Under the pieces are notes generated by a model. The model searched no databases. It saw only the letters and a list, made by a program, of their open reading frames with translations, and was not told the origin of the DNA. Source: CANQBR01 sp964641395 (lineage in GTDB: Bacteria > Bacillota > Negativicutes > Acidaminococcales > Acidaminococcaceae). From it: a DNA stretch of 64,000 bases. Made by a program: the position numbers and the translations under genes. Below, one piece after another: positions 58,201 through 64,000 of this stretch. The DNA is taken from assembly GCA_964641395.1 (NCBI GenBank), contig CAZXKQ010000001.1, forward strand, positions 51,075 to 115,074, written 5' to 3'. Each line of letters begins with the position of its first letter. Position 1 is the stretch's first letter.

Positions 58201-58827
58201 GTGTGCACCCGTTTTTACCTCAGCGGGGAGGATGAGGAGCTGGCGGCCCTCAAGGCCCAGGTCCTCCGCTCCCCCCTGGCCGACAGCTTCATCAGGGCGG
58301 GCTGCCCCATTCTCGGAGCTGGTGAGATCCGGCCTACGGCAGTGGTGCCGGTCCTGGCCCCCAACCGGCGGGGCAAGGTTGGAGCCTTTCCCATGCGCTG
58401 GGGCTTCCGGCTGCCTAAGGGCCCCCTCCTCGTCAACGCCCGGGTGGAGACTGCCGCCAGCAAGCCTGCCTTTCGGGAGGCCTGGCGGAGCCGCCGCTGC
58501 CTCATCCCCGCCTCCTGGTACTACGAGTGGTCCCACCTGGTGGACCGCCAGGGACGGAAGGTGGTGGGGGCCAAGTACATGCTCCAGCCCCAGGGGGAGG
58601 TCAGGGCCTGGCTGGCCGGCCTCTACCGGCTGGAGGAGGGCCTGCCCTCCTTCACCGTCCTCACCCGGGAGGCGGCGGAGGACATCCGCTACATCCACGA
58701 CCGCATGCCCCTCATCCTGCCCCAGGCCAGGCTGGAAGAGTGGCTGGCGCCGGCCACCCTGCCGGAGACCCTCCTGCCCTACGCCCTGACGGCCATGGTG
58801 GCGGAGAAGCTGGAACAGGAGGGCTGA
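58201..58827 (+). CDS. YedK/HMCES-type abasic-site DNA-protein crosslinking protein
   Basis: The SRAP-family protein shields abasic sites in single-stranded DNA through a thiazolidine bond made by Cys2. GTG 58201 is taken as start because it gives M-C-T-R-F with Cys at position 2, required for chemistry, and GAGG lies upstream; the longer frame from 58192 would hide the Cys. Other active-site elements are visible: NARVETAA (Asn and Glu), SWYYEW, and the His in YIHDRMPLIL. 208 residues, normal for the family. The usual MCGR is MCTR here. Confidence 0.9.
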   Translation: MCTRFYLSGEDEELAALKAQVLRSPLADSFIRAGCPILGAGEIRPTAVVPVLAPNRRGKVGAFPMRWGFRLPKGPLLVNARVETAASKPAFREAWRSRRCLIPASWYYEWSHLVDRQGRKVVGAKYMLQPQGEVRAWLAGLYRLEEGLPSFTVLTREAAEDIRYIHDRMPLILPQARLEEWLAPATLPETLLPYALTAMVAEKLEQEG

Positions 58828-58882
58828 GGCTGCCGCCTCTCGGCCCAGCTCTGCGGCGGGCCAGGCGGAAGGCCCTTGCAGG

Positions 58883-58990
58883 GTGACGAACAGGCACGGG
58901 AGAAGGAGGCGGCCGGGGTGCACCACATAGGCAAGCCCTGGTGCGTATTGGTTAAACAGTGTTTACCCTATTTGCCAAGCTGCCAACGAT
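58883..58990 (+). pseudogene. Decayed duplicate of the 5' end of the DUF5131 gene
   Basis: GTGACGAACAGGCA...GAGAAGG.AGGCGGCCG.GGTGCAC.ACAT occurs here and again at 59069-59116, 186 bases later. Beyond the start, the copy reads VHHIGKPWCVLVKQCLPYLPSC against VHDIWNPWHGCVKCSEGCQHC, so the cysteine pattern is partly kept but the rest is not. It is best seen as a degenerate partial duplication. Confidence 0.55.
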
Positions 58991-59104
58991 CAGCAGGAAA
59001 AGGAAGTTCCTCCTCCCCTCCCCCGGACAGACCAGTGGGCCAAGGGGAAGGCTGGGGCCTTTGTAAAAGTGACGAACAGGCATAGGAGAAGGGAGGCGGC
59101 CGCG

Positions 59105-59992
59105 GTGCACGACATCTGGAACCCCTGGCACGGCTGCGTCAAGTGCAGCGAAGGCTGCCAGCACTGCTACATGTACTACCTGGACCGGCTGCGGGATAAA
59201 GACGGGTCCGCCATCTACAAGACCAAGAACGGCTTCAACTACCCCCTCCAGAAGCGGCGGAACGGGGAGTACAAGGTGCAGAGCGGCGAGATGCTGCGGG
59301 TCTGCATGACCTCCGACTTCTTCTTGGAGCAGGCGGATCCTTGGCGGCCGGAGGCCTGGCGGATCATCCGCCGGCGGCGGGATGTGAAGTTCTTCCTCCT
59401 CACTAAGCGGCCCCAGCGGGTGGAGGCCTGCCTGCCTCCGGACTGGGGCGAGGGCTGGGAGAACGTGTTCTTCAACGTAACCTGCGAAAACCAGCGCCGG
59501 GCGGACGAGCGCATCCCCCTCCTCCACCGGCTGCCCTTCAAGCACAAGGGCCTGATGTGCGCCCCCCTGCTGGGCCCTGTGGACATCGACGCCTACCTGG
59601 ACCAGGGGCAGATTGAGCAGGTGCTCTGCGGCGGGGAGAACTACGACGGCTGCAGGCCCTGCCGCTACGAGTGGGTCAAGCAGCTCTATGAGCAGTGCCG
59701 GGCCCACGACGTCACCTTCAACTTTATCGAAACTGGTACGGTCTTCATCAAGGATGGCCGGGCCTACCGTATGCCCAACAAGCAGCTCCAGGCCCAGCAG
59801 GCCTACCGCAGCGGTTTGCAGCACCGGGGGCGGCCCTTGGAGTTTAAGCTGTACGACAGCTGGGGTTATGAGGTGCCGCCGGAGCGGCTCTACGTCCCCC
59901 GCTATCACCCGGTGAGCTGCCGGGAGTGCGCCAGCCGCCTCACCTGTAATGGGTGCTCCGGCTGTGGGCAGTGTGAGAAGAGGAGGCTTTGA
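59105..59992 (+). CDS. DUF5131 (phage Gp37/Gp68-like) radical-SAM-like protein
   Basis: The 295-residue protein has VHDIWNPWHGCVKCSEGCQHCY, where CSEGCQHC is a CxxxCxxC motif like that of radical SAM enzymes, then a barrel pattern (FFLLTKRPQR, NVFFNVTCENQRRADERIPL, VLCGGENYDGCRPCRYEWVKQL, FNFIETGT) and a C-terminal cluster with eight cysteines (SCRECASRLTCNGCSGCGQC). This is DUF5131, common in phages and accessory regions, with unknown substrate. GTG 59105 is the start because the conserved domain begins there and GGGAGG lies 8-13 bases before; GTG 59069 is possible. Confidence 0.85.
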   Translation: MHDIWNPWHGCVKCSEGCQHCYMYYLDRLRDKDGSAIYKTKNGFNYPLQKRRNGEYKVQSGEMLRVCMTSDFFLEQADPWRPEAWRIIRRRRDVKFFLLTKRPQRVEACLPPDWGEGWENVFFNVTCENQRRADERIPLLHRLPFKHKGLMCAPLLGPVDIDAYLDQGQIEQVLCGGENYDGCRPCRYEWVKQLYEQCRAHDVTFNFIETGTVFIKDGRAYRMPNKQLQAQQAYRSGLQHRGRPLEFKLYDSWGYEVPPERLYVPRYHPVSCRECASRLTCNGCSGCGQCEKRRL

Positions 59993-60085
59993 GGGGGCTG
60001 CCCTCCCCCACCCCGTGGCCGATTCCCTTTGGGAAGGGCGAGACTGAATTGAATAAGTAGGGCTGGACTTTAGAAGAGCTGAGAG

Positions 60086-60125
60086 TCCCAAACACTGCTG
60101 TTGGAGCGGTGTTTGGGGCTTTTTG
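60086..60125 (+). terminator. Strong terminator after the DUF5131 gene
   Basis: CCCAAACACTGCT pairs with AGCGGTGTTTGGG around GTTGG, followed by GCTTTTTG. It is the last feature before the AT-rich island. Confidence 0.92.
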
Positions 60126-60553
60126 TGTGGGAGGGCCTATGCCGCCTTGGCTGCCTTTTATCTGCTTCTTCTGCTAACACTTAGTTCTGTGCCGCTTAGA
60201 TACTAGCCCACTGCTCCCAGCACAGCTCCACTGCCCCATTAACTACCCTAGGGGCAATTTATAATCCCGGCTGATGCTTGCTGCTGCGTCCTCCTTGATC
60301 AGGGTTCTATCTCGCAGAAGGATGACCTTGGAGGCGAGGCGCTGTTCCAATTTTTTCGCTTAGTCACTATCGCCGCTCAGTGTCTTAGCCTGCTCTGAAA
60401 GGGGAAATGTTAAAAACATCTAGAATCTTTAATCTTTGCAAATTAAGGTGTTCTAGCCGTTTCTATGCCATAGCGACGCCTATTTATCAGCTAAATTTAC
60501 CAAAGGCCGCTGGCATTATTACATGCTAAGAGGAAAAGTTACTATACTGTCTA
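60126..60553. other. AT-richer gap without a recognisable gene
   Basis: About 430 bases with stops in all frames and no RNA gene recognised. Base composition shifts here from the GC-rich core to the AT-rich restriction-modification island, so the left boundary of the acquired segment probably lies in this gap. No direct repeats or attachment site could be shown. Confidence 0.5.
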
Positions 60554-60582
60554 TTGAGATTTTAGCCTGTTTTCGTTATAAT
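60554..60582 (+). promoter_or_regulatory. Promoter of the restriction-modification operon
   Basis: TTGAGA, 17 bases, TATAAT, 61 bases before the ATG of the RM gene. Confidence 0.85.
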
Positions 60583-60623
60583 TATTTTGGGGTGTTGCGT
60601 CAACATAAGCCCGAGGGAGTAGA

Positions 60624-60644
60624 ATGAAAAGGATGTGCGAATAA
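60624..60644 (+). CDS. Six-codon upstream ORF, overlaps the RM start
   Basis: ATGAAAAGGATGTGCGAATAA encodes MKRMCE and stops in TAATG, so its stop overlaps the ATG of the RM gene by one base. GAGGGAG lies 5 bases before it. The pair suggests re-initiation or coupled translation. It could limit synthesis of the nuclease, but this is inference. Confidence 0.45.
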   Translation: MKRMCE

Positions 60645-62557
60645 TGGCAAAGAAAGAAGCTAGCTTCGATCTTTTTATACATGATCTGCTTGATGAAGCC
60701 GGCATAGAAGCCGACACGCAAGGCAGTAATGTCCTTGAGATAAACAACGCACTTAAAACCGCATCAAAGAATCAAACAGGAAAAGTAGGTTATCCCGAAT
60801 ATACAGCAGTTGTGCGTGGTTACGTGCTGGTCATGGAAGATAAAGCAGACCGTTCATACCTTATAAAACGGGACAAGGACGAAAATATTTCAATGTCTGT
60901 TGAAGCTACGCAGGATTACGCCGTAAACGGTGCCCTGTTCTATGCCCAGAAGATATTAGAGAAAACCAACTATAAAAAAGTATTCGCTTTCGGCAACGCT
61001 GGCGATAAGAAACACCATACCATTCAGCCCCTATTCGTCGATAGTTCCGGGCCTAAGCTGTTGCCAGAAATTGAAACTTTTGAGAACTTTTCAAAAGACC
61101 ACATCGAGGAATATTACAGGCGCATCGTCTTAGGTGAAACGCCTTCGGAAGATATTGAACTTGCGAACATTCTTAAAAAGGCAAAAGATCTACATGAATA
61201 TCTGCGCAATTACGGCAGTTTGGGTGAAAACGAAAAACCGCTAGTTGTGTCTGCTATTTTGTTGGCATTGCGTGAACAGAAATACGGTTTCGACCTCTCG
61301 CAACTAACGGGCGACACAATCAAGACAGACGGCGACAAACTCTTTGAACAGCTTGAAAACAATTTGAAGCGGGCAAGAGTCGCTCCTGAAGTCAAAAAAC
61401 AGCGCGTTCTGAATCAATTTACTTTGATCAAGGACAGGCCGCTACTAAATACTGTCCGGGATGATTTAGGGAAGACACCGCTGAAATTTTATGCTGAATA
61501 TATAAATAATAACATCTTCAAGGCGGTTATAACAAATTCACCGGAAGATTACCTGGGCCGTTTCTACGGAGAATTTGTTTCCTACTCCGGCGGTGATGGT
61601 CAGTCGTTGGGCGTTGTATTAACGCCACGCCATATAACGGAACTTTTCTGTGATTTGGTAGACTTAAAGCCTACAGACGTTATTTTTGACCCGTGTTGCG
61701 GGACAGGTGGTTTTCTCATTTCTGGGATGCACAAAATGCTGCTGGCAGCACAAAACGAGGCGGAAGGAAAGCATATAAGGCAAAACCAGATTCACGGAAT
61801 AGAAATTCGTGATGATATGTTTTCAATCGCTACCACCAACATGATCTTACGCGGCGACGGGCAAAGCAATTTGCTTTGTGATGATTTTCTTGCAAAGGAC
61901 ACAGGAAAGTTACAGCTAAAAGGCGGCGGGATTACAGTCGGTTTTATGAACCCGCCCTATTCACAGGCAAAGGACAAGAGCACGGCGCATTTATCCGAAT
62001 TGTGTTTTGTGCGACATTTACTTGATTCTGTCACGGCAGGCGGACGGGTGGCTGTCATAGTTCCAGTTTCTGCCATGATCGGAAAGACAAAGGAAGATAA
62101 AGCAATTAAGGACTATATACTGAAACACCATACATTAGAAGGTGTTATCAGTTTGAATAAAGATACCTTTTACCGCGTCGGAACAGTTCCCTGCATTGCC
62201 GTTTTTACGACTGGTGAACCCCACCCCCAAGATAAGCTGTCAAAATTCATTAATTTTGAAGACGATGGCTTTGAAGTGAAAAAGCATCTCGGTTTAGTGG
62301 AAACAGAACGTGCAAAAGACAGAAGGCAGTATATGCTTGATTGTTGGCGTGGAAATATAACGGATTACCCTTCAAAATTTATGGTAGAAACGTCAATTGA
62401 AGCTACGGATGAATGGTTGCATTCATTCTACTACTACAATGATGAAATACCAGCGGAGCAAGACTTTATGAATAGTATTGCAGATTATTTGACGTTTGAA
62501 TTTAATATGATAACCCATGGGCGTGGCTACCTGTTTGATAAGGACGGTGATAGGTAA
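60644..62557 (+). CDS. BcgI-like (type IIB) restriction-modification subunit, nuclease plus N6-adenine methyltransferase
   Basis: The 637-residue protein has an N-terminal PD-(D/E)xK-like element (YPEYTAVVRGYVLVMEDK, E...ExDK type) at about 50-70, a helical linker, and an N6-adenine methyltransferase of HsdM type with FDPCCGTGGFLISG (SAM binding) and the catalytic NPPYSQAK. From memory, the length matches the A subunit of BcgI, a type IIB enzyme that methylates and cuts on both sides of its site with a separate specificity subunit. The next two genes are specificity halves, overlapped in TAATG. AT-rich codon use marks it as acquired. If the N-terminus is not a nuclease, it would be a type I HsdM with hsdR elsewhere. 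Confidence 0.85.
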   Translation: MAKKEASFDLFIHDLLDEAGIEADTQGSNVLEINNALKTASKNQTGKVGYPEYTAVVRGYVLVMEDKADRSYLIKRDKDENISMSVEATQDYAVNGALFYAQKILEKTNYKKVFAFGNAGDKKHHTIQPLFVDSSGPKLLPEIETFENFSKDHIEEYYRRIVLGETPSEDIELANILKKAKDLHEYLRNYGSLGENEKPLVVSAILLALREQKYGFDLSQLTGDTIKTDGDKLFEQLENNLKRARVAPEVKKQRVLNQFTLIKDRPLLNTVRDDLGKTPLKFYAEYINNNIFKAVITNSPEDYLGRFYGEFVSYSGGDGQSLGVVLTPRHITELFCDLVDLKPTDVIFDPCCGTGGFLISGMHKMLLAAQNEAEGKHIRQNQIHGIEIRDDMFSIATTNMILRGDGQSNLLCDDFLAKDTGKLQLKGGGITVGFMNPPYSQAKDKSTAHLSELCFVRHLLDSVTAGGRVAVIVPVSAMIGKTKEDKAIKDYILKHHTLEGVISLNKDTFYRVGTVPCIAVFTTGEPHPQDKLSKFINFEDDGFEVKKHLGLVETERAKDRRQYMLDCWRGNITDYPSKFMVETSIEATDEWLHSFYYYNDEIPAEQDFMNSIADYLTFEFNMITHGRGYLFDKDGDR

Positions 62558-63084
62558 TGCTGTCGCTAACTGATAGAGAGTGGAAAGAATTTTATATTAA
62601 CGGAATATTTGAGCATATACAGCGTGGCAAGCGTTTAAAAACAACAGATCATATACCTGGAAATATGCCCTATGTCTCCTCGTCAGCAATTAACAATGGG
62701 GTTGATGATTTTGTCAGTAACTCCCATAAAGTCAGAATATTCAACGACTGCCTGACACTAACAAACAGCGGCAGCGTTGGGACAGCTTTCTATCATGGCT
62801 ATTCGTTTGTAGCAAGCGATCATGTTACCGCTTTGAAGTCAGAAAAGCTGAATGAATATAGCTATTTGTTTATTGCGGTAATCGTTTCCCGACTTTCAGA
62901 AAAATACAGCTTTAACCGAGAAATTAATGATGTACGTATTAACAAAGAAAAAATTATATTGCCAGTCGACGAAGAAGGCAAGCCCGATTATGCCTTCATG
63001 GAACAGTACATAAGGGAACGAGAACAGCAAATTATACAAAATTATATTGCTTATATTGGTAATAATTGCAAAATGGGGGGGTAA
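62557..63084 (+). CDS. Restriction-modification specificity protein, first half (one TRD)
   Basis: The 175-residue product carries one target-recognition domain: LTDREWKEFYINGIFEHIQRGK, TDHIPGNMPYVSSSAINNG, LTNSGSVGTAFYHGYSF, then the conserved spacer IILPVDEEGKPDYAFMEQYIREREQQI. Normal specificity subunits have two such units. It ends in ATG GGG GGG TAA inside a run of seven G; one extra G would read on through VIIPLNEKKWEEFF into the second half. Alone it may act as a half-subunit dimer. Confidence 0.85.
   Translation: MLSLTDREWKEFYINGIFEHIQRGKRLKTTDHIPGNMPYVSSSAINNGVDDFVSNSHKVRIFNDCLTLTNSGSVGTAFYHGYSFVASDHVTALKSEKLNEYSYLFIAVIVSRLSEKYSFNREINDVRINKEKIILPVDEEGKPDYAFMEQYIREREQQIIQNYIAYIGNNCKMGG
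63075..63081 (+). repeat. Seven-G tract at the junction of the two specificity halves
   Basis: The only homopolymer of this length in the operon sits exactly where the reading frame breaks. The first half is read in frame 62557+3n and the second in 63066+3n; adding one G (or losing two) joins them. Slipped-strand phase variation is a known behaviour of such tracts in restriction-modification genes; here it is inferred. Confidence 0.8.
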
Positions 63085-63092
63085 TAATTCCA

Positions 63093-63608
63093 TTGAATGA
63101 AAAGAAATGGGAGGAATTTTTCTTGCGAGATATTTTTTCCATTAGTTCTACATCAAGCAGTATTGATAAAAATAAATTGGTTAGAAAACTGGGAAAATAT
63201 CCGTATGTAACACGCTCTGATATTGGCAACGGGATAAATGACTATGTTTGTGAACAGCCTGATTATTCCATTGATGAGGGAAATTGCATTACAGTTGGTT
63301 TAGATACACAAACAGCATTTTACCAGAATCACAGGTTTTATACGGGTCAAAACATTCAAATTTTGCGCAATCCGCACTTGAATTCTTCAAACGCCAAATT
63401 CCTTGTGCCGCTTGTAAAGAATGTTTTATCCATCTTTAGCTGGGGAGGAAACGGGGCAACGCTTACTCGATTGAGAAGGAGCAGAATTCTTTTGCCTGTC
63501 GATGACCAGGGGAACCCAGATTATGAATATATGGCGGCATATGCTGAAAGAGCAGTCAACCAATTAAAGCTGCAGTATTTGCGCAAAAAGAAAGCAATGA
63601 CAGTATAA
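63093..63608 (+). CDS. Restriction-modification specificity protein, second half (one TRD)
   Basis: The product (about 171 residues from TTG 63093) starts LNEKKWEEFFLRDIFSISS, parallel to the first half, has a second recognition domain (KYPYVTRSDIGNGINDYV, ITVGLDTQTAFYQNHRFYTG) and ends with the same spacer type, RILLPVDDQGNPDYEYMAAYAERA. The G tract 11 bases upstream may act as binding site, but the TTG start is uncertain, and the gene may be expressed mainly as a fusion when the tract is in frame. Fused length would be about 350 residues, near that of the BcgI B subunit as remembered. Confidence 0.82.
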   Translation: MNEKKWEEFFLRDIFSISSTSSSIDKNKLVRKLGKYPYVTRSDIGNGINDYVCEQPDYSIDEGNCITVGLDTQTAFYQNHRFYTGQNIQILRNPHLNSSNAKFLVPLVKNVLSIFSWGGNGATLTRLRRSRILLPVDDQGNPDYEYMAAYAERAVNQLKLQYLRKKKAMTV

Positions 63609-63678
63609 CTTGTCATTGTTTTTCCTGCCCTGTCTTTGCCCAAGGATTTTTCTAATTCCAACTAAAAGGAGGAATATT

Positions 63679-63903
63679 ATGGCTAATGACATTAAATTTG
63701 AAATTGAAAAAAATCTTGGCATACTTTCAGAAAGTAGAAAAGGTTGGAAGAAAGAACTTAATCTTATAACTTGGGGTGAAGCAAAAGCCAAATACGATTT
63801 GCGTGAATGGTCTCCAGATCACGATAGAATGAGCAAAGGTGTTACCCTCTCGAAAGAGGAACTAACTAAATTGAAAGCGCTTTTAAACACCATGGACATT
63901 TGA
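63679..63903 (+). CDS. PC4/YdbC-type single-stranded DNA-binding protein
   Basis: The 74-residue protein (KFEIEKNLGILSESRKGWKKELNLITWGEAKAKYDLREWSPDHDRMSKGVTLSKEE) matches the YdbC/PC4-like family, small dimeric single-strand nucleic-acid binders. ATG 63679 follows AAGGAGG by 8 bases. It is common in Firmicutes and often found in accessory regions; its role is undefined. Separated from the specificity gene by 70 bases. Confidence 0.85.
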   Translation: MANDIKFEIEKNLGILSESRKGWKKELNLITWGEAKAKYDLREWSPDHDRMSKGVTLSKEELTKLKALLNTMDI

Positions 63904-63964
63904 CATGCCCAACTAACCTCTTATTGTTATTCTTAAAATAATCTAACCCCCAAGGAGCCCTTCT

Positions 63965-64000
63965 ATGTACGAACTCACCGCCCTATTAGAAAACACTGCT
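63965..64000 (+). CDS. Start of an unidentified gene (cut by window edge)
   Basis: ATG at 63965 behind AAGGAG opens MYELTALLENTA and runs off the end. Too short to identify. Confidence 0.4.
   Translation, partial: MYELTALLENTA

Overview
The window reads as a high-GC chromosomal segment of a Bacillota (Firmicutes) bacterium. Evidence for this is a leucine T-box leader, a glmS self-cleaving ribozyme, an ECF transporter operon next to truA/rplM/rpsI, AddAB rather than RecBCD, and sigma-A promoters with 17-18 bp spacers. An O-antigen-ligase-like protein, an SbmA/BacA-type ABC protein and a lipoprotein with a BamE-like C-terminus fit a diderm lineage such as Negativicutes, but this is inference and no genus is claimed. 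No rRNA, CRISPR array or recognisable IS transposase was seen.

1-48.2 kb is core genome, mostly on the minus strand. In order it holds: addA (cut by the window edge) and addB; a UvrA-like ATPase; an FMN reductase-like gene; leuA with a T-box; a DUF4143 ATPase behind a striking tandem inverted repeat; a YbjN-like protein and an SbmA-type ABC protein; YhcH; tRNA-Asn and tRNA-Val; an SLC13 transporter; a purine operon purE-purF-purM-purN-purH(N-domain only)-purD-IMP dehydrogenase; an AlkA-type glycosylase; an RlmI-type methyltransferase; lepA; rpsT; an O-antigen ligase and lipoprotein pair; glmS with its ribozyme; rplM-rpsI; ecfA1-ecfA2-ecfT-truA; a PdtaS/PdtaR-type (ANTAR) two-component system; tsaE-tsaB-rimI-tsaD; a GerMN lipoprotein and an AMIN/amidase_3 protein; nnr; acpS; thiD-thiM; rarA.

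48.3-56.1 kb is the most unusual part. A non-coding module of about 0.4-0.6 kb occurs four times (A-D). Each copy has helically phased direct repeats (AACTTGTCCNN, 11-bp period) on both sides of a conserved promoter, TTGCTC-N18-TATAAT, which is followed at once by a terminator-like hairpin whose stem varies in a pairing-preserving way. Modules B, C and D each precede a gene for an AlbA_2 (Schlafen-type)/GHKL-ATPase/winged-helix protein. Separate 14-bp and 24-bp palindromes sit on the promoters of the second and third of these genes. Module A instead precedes two small tandem paralogs resembling the C-terminus of Rpn-family nucleases. The arrangement suggests a repeatedly duplicated, self-regulated locus; its function is not known from the sequence.

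56.2-60.1 kb holds an aldo/keto reductase, an Rpn remnant, a TIGR04076-type protein, a YedK/HMCES-type DNA-lesion protein and a DUF5131 (radical-SAM-like) protein with a decayed copy of its 5' end. 60.1-64 kb is clearly more AT-rich and looks acquired. It carries a BcgI-like restriction-modification subunit, a specificity gene split in two exactly at a run of seven G (one more G would fuse both halves into a two-domain protein of about 350 residues), a PC4/YdbC-like protein and the start of one more gene.
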